A DNA stretch of 64,000 nucleotides, from positions 62,001 through 126,000 of the forward strand of contig CAJUIX010000006.1 of NCBI GenBank assembly GCA_910586665.1. The letters run 5' to 3'. Below the pieces are notes generated by a model, which was given only the letters and a program-made list of their open reading frames with translations, was not told where the DNA came from and did no database searches. Below are positions 9,086-18,531 of this stretch, piece by piece. Origin of the DNA: an uncultured Duncaniella sp. GTDB lineage: Bacteria > Bacteroidota > Bacteroidia > Bacteroidales > Muribaculaceae. Position 1 is the first letter of the stretch; the number at the start of each line of letters is the position of its first letter. The translations under genes and the position numbers were made by a program.

Positions 9086-10030
9086 ATGATGGATAAAACT
9101 AACAGGCTTGTCACTTCGATAACCGAACTGATTGGTTCGACACCAATGTTGCGGCTTGACGCATATGGCAAGACTGTCGCTGCACAGGCGACACTTTTCG
9201 CTAAGCTCGAATCATTCAACCCCGGAGGTTCCGTGAAGGACCGTGTGGCACTCAATATGATAAATAGGGCAGAAGCGGAGGGGGTGTTACTTCCCGGGAG
9301 TGTCATTGTCGAGCCGACGAGCGGCAACACCGGCATCGGGCTTGCCCTTGTCGGCGCAGCGCGTGGCTATAGGGTGGTGCTTACTATGCCGGAGACTATG
9401 AGCGTGGAGCGCCGCCGCCTTCTTGCAGCTCTCGGGGCTGAAATCGTCCTAACCCCTGGTAGGGAGGGGATGAAGGGCGCTATTGACGAGGCTAAGCGTA
9501 TATGCGATATGACGACAGGTGCTGTCGTTCTCGGCCAGTTCGTGAATCCGGCCAACCCCGAAGCCCATAATCTTACCACCGGCCCTGAAATATGGGACGC
9601 TTTGGAGGGGAAGGTGGACTGCTTCGTGGCAGGCATAGGGACCGGCGGCACTGTCAGCGGCGTAGGCCGCTATCTCAAAGATTGCAACCCGCAGGTGCAG
9701 ATTGTCGGCGTGGAGCCTTCGGATTCAGCTGTCATCAGCGGTGGTAAGCCCGGTCCGCACAAAATCCAGGGCATTGGCGCAGGATTCATTCCTGACACCC
9801 TCGATCTCGATATGGTGGACCGCGTCATTACGGTCGACTGGCAGGAGGCCTATGCGGCTGCGCGCAGGCTCGCGGCGTCAGAGGGTGTGCTTGCAGGCAT
9901 CTCATCAGGGGCTGCTCTTCATGCAGCGACACAGATTGCCAAAGATGAGGAGATGCGGGGTAAGAACATCGTAGTGGTCCTCCCCGACACGGGTGAAAGA
10001 TACCTTTCTACCGATCTTTTTGACCGATAG
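9086..10030 (+). CDS. cysK: cysteine synthase A (O-acetylserine sulfhydrylase)
   Basis: 314 aa PLP enzyme making cysteine from O-acetylserine and sulfide in the cytosol. The PLP lysine is Lys51 in NPGGSVKDR; the substrate loop TSGNTGIG begins at 78; the phosphate-binding GIGTGGTVSG and the C-terminal LPDTGERYLSTDLF are typical of CysK. An ATG pair opens the frame (9086 and 9089); either could be used. It lacks the N-terminal extension of cystathionine beta-synthase. The next gene converges from the other strand 28 nt away, with no obvious terminator hairpin between. Confidence 0.96.
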   Translation: MMDKTNRLVTSITELIGSTPMLRLDAYGKTVAAQATLFAKLESFNPGGSVKDRVALNMINRAEAEGVLLPGSVIVEPTSGNTGIGLALVGAARGYRVVLTMPETMSVERRRLLAALGAEIVLTPGREGMKGAIDEAKRICDMTTGAVVLGQFVNPANPEAHNLTTGPEIWDALEGKVDCFVAGIGTGGTVSGVGRYLKDCNPQVQIVGVEPSDSAVISGGKPGPHKIQGIGAGFIPDTLDLDMVDRVITVDWQEAYAAARRLAASEGVLAGISSGAALHAATQIAKDEEMRGKNIVVVLPDTGERYLSTDLFDR

Positions 10031-10058
10031 AAAGGCATATATCGTATGAAATAATTAT

Positions 10059-11096
10059 TTATAGTGTTACCTCGCCGCAGATGTCTGTCGCGAGGCGGGT
10101 CGCTACTGCCGACGGTGTCAGTCCGAGCCCGAAGAGGTACATCAGCTTTGTGATTGCGGCTTCCGAGGTCATGTCGTGGCCGGAGATGACGCCTGCATTG
10201 GCAAGTTTGTCGCCGGCAACATAGCGACGGTGGTGTACACCGCCGTTGACACACTGTGTCACATTTACAATAACCATGCCGCGTTTCACGGCCTCGCCAA
10301 TCTCTTCGATGAACCATCGTGATGTAGGAGCATTGCCGGCACCATATGTACGGAGCACAACGCCTTTGATGCCGGGTGTAAGGAGAAGGTGATGAAGCGT
10401 GGTCTGCGTCATTCCCGGATGCAGGTCTATGAACATCACGCCGCTCTCCATGTTGGTGTTGACGAGGAGGGGTTTTATTTCCTTCGGGCGCCACAGGGCC
10501 TCTTCTGAATAATGGATGCCGAGGCCGATTTTTGCCAGCTGGGGGTAGTTGTTGCTCTTGAAGGCGTTGAAGTTGTCGGCGCTCATCTTGGTTGAGCGGT
10601 TGCCGCGCCAGAGGTAGTTCTCAAAGAGGATTGCCACTTCCTGGACCATAGGGGAGCCGTCGAAAGTGGTTGCGGCTGCTATCTGGAGGGCCGTGATGAG
10701 ATTTTCCTCGCCGTCTGTGCGCACCTCGCCGATAGGTAGCTGCGAGCCGGTGATTATGACCGGCTTATGGAGGTTTCCGAGCATGAATGACAACGCCGAG
10801 GCTGTATAAGCCATAGTATCGGTGCCGTGGAGGACGACGAAGCCGTCGTAGTCCTCGTAATGTTTTGCGATAGCATTGGCTATCTCTGCCCATCCTTGCG
10901 GATCCATGTCGCTTGAGTCGATTGGCTCGAACTGGATATTGTCAATCTCGTAGTCGAGTTTGCGTATTTTAGGCACATTGTCAATCAAGTGGCTGAAATC
11001 GAATGGCTGCAAAGCATGTGTCTCGGGATTCTCAATCATCCCGATTGTCCCCCCGGTGTAGATTATGAGGAGACGTGGTTTTCGTGTTGAAGTCAT
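10059..11096 (-). CDS. ansA: type I L-asparaginase
   Basis: 345 aa cytoplasmic L-asparaginase, hydrolysing asparagine to aspartate and ammonia. The first catalytic threonine lies in IIYTGGTIGM (T14/T17) and the second site in VLHGTDTMAYTASAL with the Thr-Asp pair. There is no signal peptide, so it is the low-affinity type I enzyme rather than the periplasmic type II. ITGSQLPIGEVRTDGEENL and VLRTYGAGNAP are further family blocks. It lies downstream of metG on the minus strand (116-nt gap) and converges on cysK. Confidence 0.95.
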   Translation of the reverse strand: MTSTRKPRLLIIYTGGTIGMIENPETHALQPFDFSHLIDNVPKIRKLDYEIDNIQFEPIDSSDMDPQGWAEIANAIAKHYEDYDGFVVLHGTDTMAYTASALSFMLGNLHKPVIITGSQLPIGEVRTDGEENLITALQIAAATTFDGSPMVQEVAILFENYLWRGNRSTKMSADNFNAFKSNNYPQLAKIGLGIHYSEEALWRPKEIKPLLVNTNMESGVMFIDLHPGMTQTTLHHLLLTPGIKGVVLRTYGAGNAPTSRWFIEEIGEAVKRGMVIVNVTQCVNGGVHHRRYVAGDKLANAGVISGHDMTSEAAITKLMYLFGLGLTPSAVATRLATDICGEVTL

Positions 11097-11212
11097 GGTT
11101 GCCTAAAAAATGTGTGTTACAAGTGCTAAGGTTAACTGTGTTGTGGAGGAGGAGTAGGATAGGGGGCAGGACGGTCTTTCCCGCCCCCGTTGATGTCCGA
11201 AAATATTGTGTT

Positions 11213-13255
11213 TTAGCCGATTTTAGCTCCGGGCGCTACCTGTGCGGAGGGGGAGAGGAGTACAATCGAGCCGTCGGAGTTCTCGGCAGAGAGAATCATT
11301 CCTTCGGAAACGATGCCTTTGAGCTTCCTGGGAGCAAGGTTGGCTATGAAGCAGACCTGCTTGCCAATGAGCTCTTCGGGCTTGTACCATTTGGCAATGC
11401 CGGAGACGATGGTGCGGCGCTCCAGTCCGTCGTCGATGAGGAAGCGGAGGAGTTTGTCGGCCTTGGGAACCTTCTCACATTCGATGACAGTGCCGACGCG
11501 CATGTCACATGCTGCAAATGTGTCGAAATCGACTGTCTCAGCCTGCGGGGCGGCTTTCCATGCGGCAATTTCATTGGCTTTCTTGGTGTCAAGCAGCTTC
11601 TGAATCTGTGCCTGCACGTCTGCATCCTCGATTTTTTCAAAGAGAAGCTCTGCGGGAGCGATTTCGGTCCCTTCGGGGACGAGGTCGGAGCCACCGAGCA
11701 TGTCCCAGCTGATTTTGCCCACGTTGAGCATCTTGACAAGGCGTCCGCAGGTGAAGGGGAGAAATGGCTCGAAAGCTATGGCGAGGTTTGCGCAGAGCTG
11801 GAGGGCTACGTTGAGGATTGTCCCAGTGCGAGCCATGTCGGTCTTGGCGAGTTTCCAAGGCTCAGTCTCCTGGAGGTAACGGTTGCCGAGACGGGCGATT
11901 TCCATAGCCTGCTTGAGAGCCTCGCGGAAGTGGAATGTGTCAAGAGCCTCCGAAAGAGCAGTCTTTATGCGAGAGAGTTCGGCGAAGACCTCCTTATCGG
12001 CCTCTGTCAGCTCGCCACGGACGGGAGTTACGCCGCCGAAATACTTGTGGGTAAGGACCACGGCGCGGTTTACAAAGTTGCCAAGTATAGCGACAAGTTC
12101 ATTGTTGTTTCGCGCCTGGAAGTCAGCCCATGTGAAGTCGTTGTCCTTGGTCTCGGGAGCGTTGGCTGTCAGGACATAGCGGAGCACGTCCTGCTTGCCG
12201 GGGAAGTCCTTGAGGTATTCGTGGAGCCATACGGCCCAGTTGCGAGAGGTCGAAATCTTATCTCCTTCGAGATTGAGAAACTCATTGGCCGGAACATTGT
12301 CAGGAAGCTGGAAATTGTCACCGTAGGCCATCAGCATTGAAGGGAATACGATGCAGTGGAAGACAATGTTGTCCTTGCCGATGAAGTTGATTATGCGGCT
12401 CTCCGGGTCTTTCCAGTATTTTTCCCAGCTGTCGGGAAGAAGCTCCTTGGTGTTGGAAATATAGCCGATAGGTGCGTCGAACCAGACGTAGAGCACCTTG
12501 CCCTCGGCGCCTTCAACGGGAACGGGGACGCCCCAGCTGAGGTCGCGGCTGACGGCACGCGGTTGCAGGCCGGCGTCGAGCCATGACTTGCACTGGCCGT
12601 AGACGTTTGTTTTCCACTCCTTGTGTCCCTCGAGAATCCATTCGCGGAGCTTGGGTTCCCACTTGTCGAGGGGGAGGTACCAATGGGTGGTCTCACGCAT
12701 CTTTACGGGTTCGCCGGTGAGTGCCGAGCGGGGATTTATGAGGTCGGTGACGTTGAGCGATGAGCCGCATGCCTCACACTGGTCGCCGTAGGCGTTCTCG
12801 TTGCCGCAGCGGGGGCATTGTCCGACCACATATCTGTCGGCAAGGAATTCTCCGCTCTTCTCATCATAGGGCTGGAGGGCAGTCTGTACGGTGAACTCAC
12901 CCTTGTCGTAGAGACGGCGGAAAAATTCGGACGCTGTCTCGTGGTGCAGCTCTGATGTGGTGCGTGAGTAAATGTCGAAGCTGACACCAAGCTCCTCAAG
13001 CGACTCTTTGATGATTTTGTGGTAACGGTCCACTACCTCCTGGGGGGTGATAGCCTCTTTGCGAGCCCTGAGTGTGATGGGCACACCGTGCTCGTCGCTG
13101 CCTCCGACCATGATTACGTCCTCGCCACGCAGACGGAGATAGCGGGCGTATATGTCGGCGGGGACGTAGACCCCGGCAAGGTGGCCAATATGAACAGGCC
13201 CGTTGGCATAGGGTAGGGCCGTAGTGATTAGAGTGCGCTTGAAGTTCTTTTCCAT
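11213..13255 (-). CDS. metG: methionyl-tRNA synthetase
   Basis: 680 aa, charging tRNA-Met with methionine. Class I motifs are HIGH (residues 22-25, GPVHIGHLAG) and KISTS, the KMSKS equivalent, near 335-340. A zinc knuckle CPRCGNENAYGDQCEACG sits in the connective insertion. After the anticodon-binding helical domain the protein carries the EMAPII/Trbp-like tRNA-binding domain (about 575-680, FAACDMRVGTVIECEKVPKADKL), as in the homodimeric bacterial form. A -7 box on the minus strand (13328-13321) is its likely promoter. A long open frame on the opposite strand (11075-12340) is only a shadow of its codon bias. Confidence 0.97.
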   Translation of the reverse strand: MEKNFKRTLITTALPYANGPVHIGHLAGVYVPADIYARYLRLRGEDVIMVGGSDEHGVPITLRARKEAITPQEVVDRYHKIIKESLEELGVSFDIYSRTTSELHHETASEFFRRLYDKGEFTVQTALQPYDEKSGEFLADRYVVGQCPRCGNENAYGDQCEACGSSLNVTDLINPRSALTGEPVKMRETTHWYLPLDKWEPKLREWILEGHKEWKTNVYGQCKSWLDAGLQPRAVSRDLSWGVPVPVEGAEGKVLYVWFDAPIGYISNTKELLPDSWEKYWKDPESRIINFIGKDNIVFHCIVFPSMLMAYGDNFQLPDNVPANEFLNLEGDKISTSRNWAVWLHEYLKDFPGKQDVLRYVLTANAPETKDNDFTWADFQARNNNELVAILGNFVNRAVVLTHKYFGGVTPVRGELTEADKEVFAELSRIKTALSEALDTFHFREALKQAMEIARLGNRYLQETEPWKLAKTDMARTGTILNVALQLCANLAIAFEPFLPFTCGRLVKMLNVGKISWDMLGGSDLVPEGTEIAPAELLFEKIEDADVQAQIQKLLDTKKANEIAAWKAAPQAETVDFDTFAACDMRVGTVIECEKVPKADKLLRFLIDDGLERRTIVSGIAKWYKPEELIGKQVCFIANLAPRKLKGIVSEGMILSAENSDGSIVLLSPSAQVAPGAKIG

Positions 13256-13320
13256 ATTATATAATGTGAAATTTCATGTGTCGAGGGGCTGTATATCGGG
13301 CCCTTCTTGCTTTTAATGTG

Positions 13321-13328
13321 CAAAATTA
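13321..13328 (-). promoter_or_regulatory. -7 box of metG promoter
   Basis: TAATTTTG on the minus strand fits the Bacteroidetes -7 consensus, about 65 nt upstream of the metG ATG. The -33 region is weak (TGG instead of TTG at the expected distance). Confidence 0.45.
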
Positions 13329-13469
13329 GTGCTTATTACCGATATTTCCATGTCCATGCGAAAAATTATTTTATAAAAAGGTTTGTTTCGGGTATTTGGC
13401 GAGTGGTTGCGGCCTGATGTTGCTGGCGACCTGTCAATATTTTTTTAATAGAAGAAAAAGTCGGAAATA

Positions 13470-13501
13470 TTTGGCAATTAGGAAAATAAGTTGTAATTTT
13501 G
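13470..13501 (+). promoter_or_regulatory. promoter of the rpsL-led ribosomal block
   Basis: TTTG at 13470-13473, a 20-nt spacer, then TAATTTTG at 13494-13501. Predicted start is near 13507, leaving a leader of about 130 nt before rpsL. It is the only good promoter match I see between metG and fusA. Confidence 0.65.
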
Positions 13502-13635
13502 CATCGCTTTTAGGAGCAATCTGTCGTCACGGCGCCGTTAATTATTTGATAGTCAGCGGGGTTGGTGGCGAAAGATGTATGTAAAATCAGAAAAGACAAA
13601 CACTAATCATTATTCAATAACCAAAATAAACTAAG

Positions 13636-14019
13636 ATGCCTACTATTCAGCAATTAGTAAGAAAAGGACGTGTGGCTCTCGAAGACAAGAGCAAATCACC
13701 CGCACTCGACTCATGCCCCCAGCGTCGTGGCGTGTGCGTGCGTGTGTACACCACCACCCCTAAAAAGCCTAACTCGGCTATGCGTAAGGTGGCTCGTGTG
13801 CGCCTCACCAACGGTAAGGAAGTCAACAGCTACATCCCCGGTGAAGGTCACAATCTTCAGGAACACTCAATCGTACTCGTCCGCGGCGGTCGTGTGAAGG
13901 ACCTCCCCGGTGTGCGTTACCACATTGTTCGCGGTACTCTTGATACCAGCGGCGTGAAGGATCGCACACAGCGTCGCAGCAAGTATGGCGCAAAGCGTCC
14001 CAAGGCTGCTAAGAAGTAA
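13636..14019 (+). CDS. rpsL: ribosomal protein S12 (uS12)
   Basis: 127 aa, decoding-centre protein of the 30S subunit. It starts MPTIQQLVRKGR and has the conserved KSPALDSCPQRRGVCVRVYTTTPKKPNSA loop, in which TPKKPNSA holds the lysine changed in streptomycin resistance (wild type here). GEGHNLQEHS and VKDLPGVRYH are also conserved. It is the first gene of the str segment and is followed by 177 nt containing a hairpin before rpsG. Confidence 0.98.
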   Translation: MPTIQQLVRKGRVALEDKSKSPALDSCPQRRGVCVRVYTTTPKKPNSAMRKVARVRLTNGKEVNSYIPGEGHNLQEHSIVLVRGGRVKDLPGVRYHIVRGTLDTSGVKDRTQRRSKYGAKRPKAAKK

Positions 14020-14118
14020 TTAAATCAGTTCCTTTTCTGAAAAATTAATTAAATTAAAAACCGAGTCGTTAACCCCTCGTTTTTGATTTGATTGGAAGGC
14101 TAAATCACAGGTTGAGTA

Positions 14119-14143
14119 AATGGCTCCCGGAGGGGATGCCGTT
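14119..14143 (+). promoter_or_regulatory. hairpin in the rpsL-rpsG spacer
   Basis: AATGGC-TCCC (14119-14128), loop GGAG, GGGA-T-GCCGTT (14133-14143): 10 paired positions with one bulged T and one G-U pair. No U tract follows, so it is not an intrinsic terminator. Its inner TCCC/GGGA helix matches the hairpin in front of rpsM (29036-29064). Confidence 0.55.
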
Positions 14144-14196
14144 GAAGATGAAAGATGCAGCAACCAAGCAACCAAAAACAAAACATTTGCTCAAAA

Positions 14197-14673
14197 ATGA
14201 GAAAAGCAAAACCTAAGAAGCGGGTGATTCTCCCCGATCCCGTGTTCAATGACGTGAGAGTATCAAAGTTCGTTAACCACCTGATGTACGACGGCAAGAA
14301 GAACACTTCCTATACAATCTTCTATTCTGCCCTCGACCTTGTGAAGAACAAGCTCCCCAACGAGGAAAAGACAGCTCTCGAGATATGGAAGAAAGCCCTC
14401 GAGAATGTAACTCCCCAGGTCGAAGTTAAGTCACGTCGCGTCGGCGGTGCAACATTCCAGGTTCCTACTGAGATTCGTCCCGACCGCAAGGAGTCTATTT
14501 CGATGAAAAACCTTATTCTCTACGCACGCAAACGCGGCGGCAAGACTATGGCTGAGAAGCTGGCTGCCGAAATCGTGGATGCCTTCAATGACCAGGGCGG
14601 TGCTTACAAGCGTAAAGAAGATATGCACAAGATGGCAGAAGCCAACCGTGCTTTCGCCCACTTCCGCTTCTAA
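14197..14673 (+). CDS. rpsG: ribosomal protein S7 (uS7)
   Basis: 158 aa, primary 16S rRNA-binding protein of the 30S head. I use the ATG at 14197 (MRKAKPKKRVILPDP) rather than the in-frame ATG at 14155, because 158 aa with this N-terminus is the usual Bacteroidales form and the upstream 14 residues are not conserved-looking. LEIWKKALENVTPQVEVKSRRVGG and the C-terminal FAHFRF are typical. In many bacteria S7 represses its own operon; the hairpin just upstream would be a candidate site. Confidence 0.97.
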   Translation: MRKAKPKKRVILPDPVFNDVRVSKFVNHLMYDGKKNTSYTIFYSALDLVKNKLPNEEKTALEIWKKALENVTPQVEVKSRRVGGATFQVPTEIRPDRKESISMKNLILYARKRGGKTMAEKLAAEIVDAFNDQGGAYKRKEDMHKMAEANRAFAHFRF

Positions 14674-14719
14674 TACTATACGGATTTTTTCACCGAACTT
14701 TTAGATTCACAAAAGAAAA

Positions 14720-16846
14720 ATGGCTAAATCAGACGCACATTTAAAATATACACGCAATATCGGCATTATGGCTCACATTGATGCCGGTAAGACCACCACT
14801 TCCGAGCGTATCCTCTTCTATACCGGTCTTACACACAAGATTGGCGAGGTTCATGACGGCGCTGCCACTATGGACTGGATGGAGCAGGAGCAGGAGCGTG
14901 GCATCACTATCACTTCTGCCGCCACTACCACCTTTTGGAAGTATGCAGGCGACCAGTTTAAAATCAACCTTATTGACACTCCGGGACACGTCGACTTCAC
15001 TGTCGAGGTAGAGCGCTCGCTCCGCGTGCTCGACGGCGCTGTCGCCACATTCTGTGCTGTAGGTGGTGTTGAGCCCCAGTCAGAGACTGTATGGCGTCAG
15101 GCCGACAAGTACAATGTCCCCCGTATCGGCTATGTCAATAAGATGGACCGCTCGGGTGCCAACTTCTTCGAGGTTGTCCGCCAGCTCAAGGAGGTCCTCG
15201 GCGCAAACCCCTGTCCCATTCAGATCCCTATCGGTGCAGAGGAGACATTCAAGGGTGTCGTTGACCTTATCCGCATGAAGGCTATTTTCTGGCATGACGA
15301 GACTATGGGTGCCGACTACTCTGTAGAGGAGATTCCCGCCGGCCTCGTTGAGGAAGCTGAGGAATGGCGTGACAAGATGCTTGAGAAGATTGCCGAGTTC
15401 GACGATGCTCTAATGGAGAAGTATTTCGACGATCCCTCTACTATCACAGAGGAAGAAGTCCGTCGTGCACTCCGCAACGCAACTCTCAAGATGGAAGTTG
15501 TCCCGATGATTTGCGGTTCTTCATTTAAGAACAAAGGCGTTCAGTGTCTCCTCGACGCTGTGTGCGCATATCTTCCCAGCCCGGTTGATTCCGGCGCAAT
15601 CGAGGGTACTAACCCTGACGATCCCGATCAGGTTGAGACTCGCGAGCCGTCGTCTGACGCTCCCATGTGTGCTCTCGCGTTCAAGATTGCAACCGACCCC
15701 TATGTGGGCCGTCTTACATTCTTCCGTGTTTACTCGGGTGACGTTGTTGCCGGTAGCTACGTTCTCAATAGCCGTTCAGGTAAGAAGGAGCGCGTAAGCC
15801 GTCTCTTCCAGATGCACTCAAACAAGCAGAACGCCAAGGAGTCTATCGACTGCGGCGATATAGGTGCAGGCGTAGGCTTCAAGGATATCCGCACTGGTGA
15901 CACTCTTTGCGACGAGAACCATCCTATCGTGCTTGAGGCTATGGAATTCCCCGATCCCGTTATCGGTATCGCTGTGGAGCCTAAGACTCAGAAGGATCTT
16001 GACAAACTCGGCGTAGGTCTCCAGAAGCTTGCTGAAGAAGACCCGACTTTCCGCGTTGAAACTAATGAGGAAACCGGCCAGACCGTCATCTCGGGTATGG
16101 GTGAGCTTCACCTCGATATTATCATCGACCGTCTCCGTCGCGAATTCAAGGTTGAATGTAACCAGGGCCGTCCCCAGGTAACTTACAAGGAAGCCATCAC
16201 CAAGCCCGTCGAACTTCGCGAAGTATTCAAGAAGCAGACAGGTGGTCGCGGTAAATTCGCTGACATCATTGTCCGTGTCGAGCCCGTTGACGAAGGCTTC
16301 GAGGGCAACCTCCAGTTTGTCGACGAGGTCAAGGGTGGTAACATTCCTAAGGAATTTATCCCCTCTATCCAGAAGGGCTTCACCAACGCTATGAAGAACG
16401 GTGTTCTCGCCGGCTTCCCCGTTGAGCAGCTCAAGGTGACAGTCATCGACGGTTCGTTCCACCCGGTTGACTCCGACCAGCTCTCATTCGAGCTTTGTGC
16501 AATCCAGGCCTTCAAGAAAGCTTCCGAGAAAGCATCTCCCGTCCTTCTCGAGCCTATCATGAAGATTGAGGTTGTTACTCCTGAAGAGTCTATGGGCGAC
16601 GTTATCTCCGACCTTAACAAGCGTCGTGGCCAGGTTGAAGGCATGGAGACAAGCCGTTCAGGTGCCCGCGTCGTCAAGGCCAAGGCTCCTCTTGCTGAAA
16701 TGTTCGGTTATGTGACCGCCCTCCGTACAATCACTTCGGGTCGTGCCACTTCGACTATGACCTTCAGCCACTACGCAGAGGTAAGCAGCTCGATTGCCAA
16801 GAACGTGCTCACCGAATGTCAGGGCCGTGTTGACCTCATCAAGTAA
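14720..16846 (+). CDS. fusA: elongation factor G
   Basis: 708 aa GTPase catalysing translocation. G motifs: AHIDAGKTT (P-loop, G1), the switch I stretch around RGITITSAATT (G2), DTPGHVDF (G3), NKMDR (G4) and an SSFK stretch (G5). Domains II to V follow, with GMGELHLDII in domain III and the domain V block KRRGQVEGM. The length is normal for bacterial EF-G, and the rpsG-fusA-rpsJ position marks the translocation enzyme. It sits 46 nt after rpsG and 26 nt before rpsJ; tuf is absent from this cluster, as usual in Bacteroidetes. Confidence 0.97.
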   Translation: MAKSDAHLKYTRNIGIMAHIDAGKTTTSERILFYTGLTHKIGEVHDGAATMDWMEQEQERGITITSAATTTFWKYAGDQFKINLIDTPGHVDFTVEVERSLRVLDGAVATFCAVGGVEPQSETVWRQADKYNVPRIGYVNKMDRSGANFFEVVRQLKEVLGANPCPIQIPIGAEETFKGVVDLIRMKAIFWHDETMGADYSVEEIPAGLVEEAEEWRDKMLEKIAEFDDALMEKYFDDPSTITEEEVRRALRNATLKMEVVPMICGSSFKNKGVQCLLDAVCAYLPSPVDSGAIEGTNPDDPDQVETREPSSDAPMCALAFKIATDPYVGRLTFFRVYSGDVVAGSYVLNSRSGKKERVSRLFQMHSNKQNAKESIDCGDIGAGVGFKDIRTGDTLCDENHPIVLEAMEFPDPVIGIAVEPKTQKDLDKLGVGLQKLAEEDPTFRVETNEETGQTVISGMGELHLDIIIDRLRREFKVECNQGRPQVTYKEAITKPVELREVFKKQTGGRGKFADIIVRVEPVDEGFEGNLQFVDEVKGGNIPKEFIPSIQKGFTNAMKNGVLAGFPVEQLKVTVIDGSFHPVDSDQLSFELCAIQAFKKASEKASPVLLEPIMKIEVVTPEESMGDVISDLNKRRGQVEGMETSRSGARVVKAKAPLAEMFGYVTALRTITSGRATSTMTFSHYAEVSSSIAKNVLTECQGRVDLIK

Positions 16847-16872
16847 GAAATACACTTTCATTCAACAAAGAT

Positions 16873-17178
16873 ATGGACCAAACAATCAGAATCAAACTTA
16901 AATCTTATGATTACAACTTGGTTGACAAGTCGGCCGAGAAGATTGTGAAGACCGTAAAAGCAACAGGTGCAGTTATCAGCGGCCCGATTCCCCTGCCCAC
17001 TCACCGTCGCGTTTTCACAGTTAACCGCTCGACTTTCGTCAACAAGAAGTCGCGTGAGCAGTTCCAGCTCTCGTCTTACAAGCGTCTGATCGACATTCAC
17101 AACTCCACCGGCAAGACCGTGGACGCGCTCATGAAGCTCGAACTTCCCTCAGGCGTCGAAGTAGAAATCAAGGTGTAA
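16873..17178 (+). CDS. rpsJ: ribosomal protein S10 (uS10)
   Basis: 101 aa. MDQTIRIKLKSYDYNLVDKSAEKIV and GPIPLPTHRRVFTVNRSTFVNKKSREQF are the family blocks. S10 is part of the 30S head and, as NusE, of the antitermination complex with NusB. First gene of the S10 cluster. An 86-nt gap precedes rplC; no convincing promoter or hairpin is visible there. Confidence 0.97.
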   Translation: MDQTIRIKLKSYDYNLVDKSAEKIVKTVKATGAVISGPIPLPTHRRVFTVNRSTFVNKKSREQFQLSSYKRLIDIHNSTGKTVDALMKLELPSGVEVEIKV

Positions 17179-17264
17179 TCCCCGGGTGATAGAATATTAC
17201 CGAAAAGATTAAGTAATCACACAACACAACTCCCAAACAGTTCACATTTTTAAATCAAAGAGAA

Positions 17265-17882
17265 ATGCCAGGATTATTAGGAAAGAAAATCGGAATGACA
17301 TCCGTTTTCAGTGCCGACGGCAAGAACGTGCCGTGCACTGTTATCGAAGTAGGCCCCTGCGTAGTTACTCAAGTGAAAACGGCTGAGAAAGACGGCTACG
17401 AGGCTGTGCAGCTTGGCTTCATCGAGAAGAAAGACAAGCACACCACCTCGCCCATGGCAGGTCATTTCAAGAAAGCCGGAGTAGCTCCCCAGCGCCACTT
17501 GGCCGAGTTCAAAGGATTTGGTGAAGACGTCAAGCTCGGTGATACTTTCACCGTCGAACTCTTCAACGAAAACGACTTCGTGGACATCCAGGGAACCTCC
17601 AAGGGTAAGGGTTTCCAGGGCGTTGTAAAGCGTCATGGATTCGGCGGTGTAGGCCAGGCTACCCACGGCCAGCACAACCGTCTTCGCGCCCCCGGTTCTG
17701 TAGGCGCCTGCTCCTATCCCGCCAAGGTGTTCAAGGGAATGCGTATGGCCGGCCAGATGGGCAACGAGAAGGTTACAATCCAAAACCTCCGCGTCGTTAA
17801 GGTTCTTCCCGAACACAACGTACTCATCATCAAGGGTTCTATCCCCGGAAGCAAAGGTTCAATCGTTTTAATTGAGAAGTAA
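17265..17882 (+). CDS. rplC: ribosomal protein L3 (uL3)
   Basis: 205 aa, early 50S assembly protein near the peptidyl-transferase centre. MPGLLGKKIGMTSVFSADG at the N-terminus and the loop KRHGFGGVGQATHGQHNRLRAPGSVGA, which contains the glutamine that is methylated in other bacteria, identify it. Its stop overlaps the rplD ATG by one base (TAATG), so translation is probably coupled. Confidence 0.97.
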   Translation: MPGLLGKKIGMTSVFSADGKNVPCTVIEVGPCVVTQVKTAEKDGYEAVQLGFIEKKDKHTTSPMAGHFKKAGVAPQRHLAEFKGFGEDVKLGDTFTVELFNENDFVDIQGTSKGKGFQGVVKRHGFGGVGQATHGQHNRLRAPGSVGACSYPAKVFKGMRMAGQMGNEKVTIQNLRVVKVLPEHNVLIIKGSIPGSKGSIVLIEK

Positions 17883-18502
17883 TGGAAGTCGCAATCTACA
17901 ATATCAAAGGTGAGGACACCGGCCGCAAGGCCCAGCTCGCCGACGAGGTATTCGCAGTCGATGCCAACGAGCACGTAGTTTATCTCGATGTCAAGCAGTA
18001 TCTCGCCAACCAGCGCCAGGGCACTCACAAGTCCAAGGAGCGCAGCGAGGTTTCCGGCTCCACCCGCAAGCTCCACAAGCAGAAAGGTGGCGGCGGTGCT
18101 CGTATCGGCGACATCAACTCGCCCCTCCTCGTGGGTGGCGGACGCGTCTTCGGTCCCCGTCCCCGTGACTATCGTTTCAAGTTGAATAAGAAAGTGAAAG
18201 CTCTCGCCCGTCGCAGCGCGCTCACCTACAAGGTGCAGGATTCGCAGCTCATCGTGGTAGAGGACTTTAATTTCGAGGCTCCGAAAACTAAAGATTTTGT
18301 AAATTTTGCTAAAAATCTTAAAGTTGACGGCAAAAAGGTTCTCCTCGTTTTACCGAGTGAGAATAAAAACGTAACTTTGTCAGCCAGAAATGTGCCCAAC
18401 GCCTCCACTATGGTGGTGAATGAGCTCAACACATATGCGCTGATGAACTCCAATGCTGTTATCCTCACCGAGAGCAGCCTTGATTTCGTGAATAAACTCT
18501 AA
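17882..18502 (+). CDS. rplD: ribosomal protein L4 (uL4)
   Basis: 206 aa. The extended loop SGSTRKLHKQKGGGGARIGDINSPLLVGGGRVFGPRPRDY reaches the exit tunnel, where macrolide-resistance changes occur; it appears wild type. In enterobacteria L4 represses the S10 operon, but the long S10 leader needed for this is not obvious here. Overlaps rplC by one base. Confidence 0.97.
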   Translation: MEVAIYNIKGEDTGRKAQLADEVFAVDANEHVVYLDVKQYLANQRQGTHKSKERSEVSGSTRKLHKQKGGGGARIGDINSPLLVGGGRVFGPRPRDYRFKLNKKVKALARRSALTYKVQDSQLIVVEDFNFEAPKTKDFVNFAKNLKVDGKKVLLVLPSENKNVTLSARNVPNASTMVVNELNTYALMNSNAVILTESSLDFVNKL

Positions 18503-18531
18503 AGTCTCAACCGAGAAAACAACAGTAAAGA

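Noticed and set aside
11075..12340. 421-aa open frame on the + strand
   Set aside because: It lies entirely antisense to metG, has no family resemblance and reflects the codon bias of the real gene.
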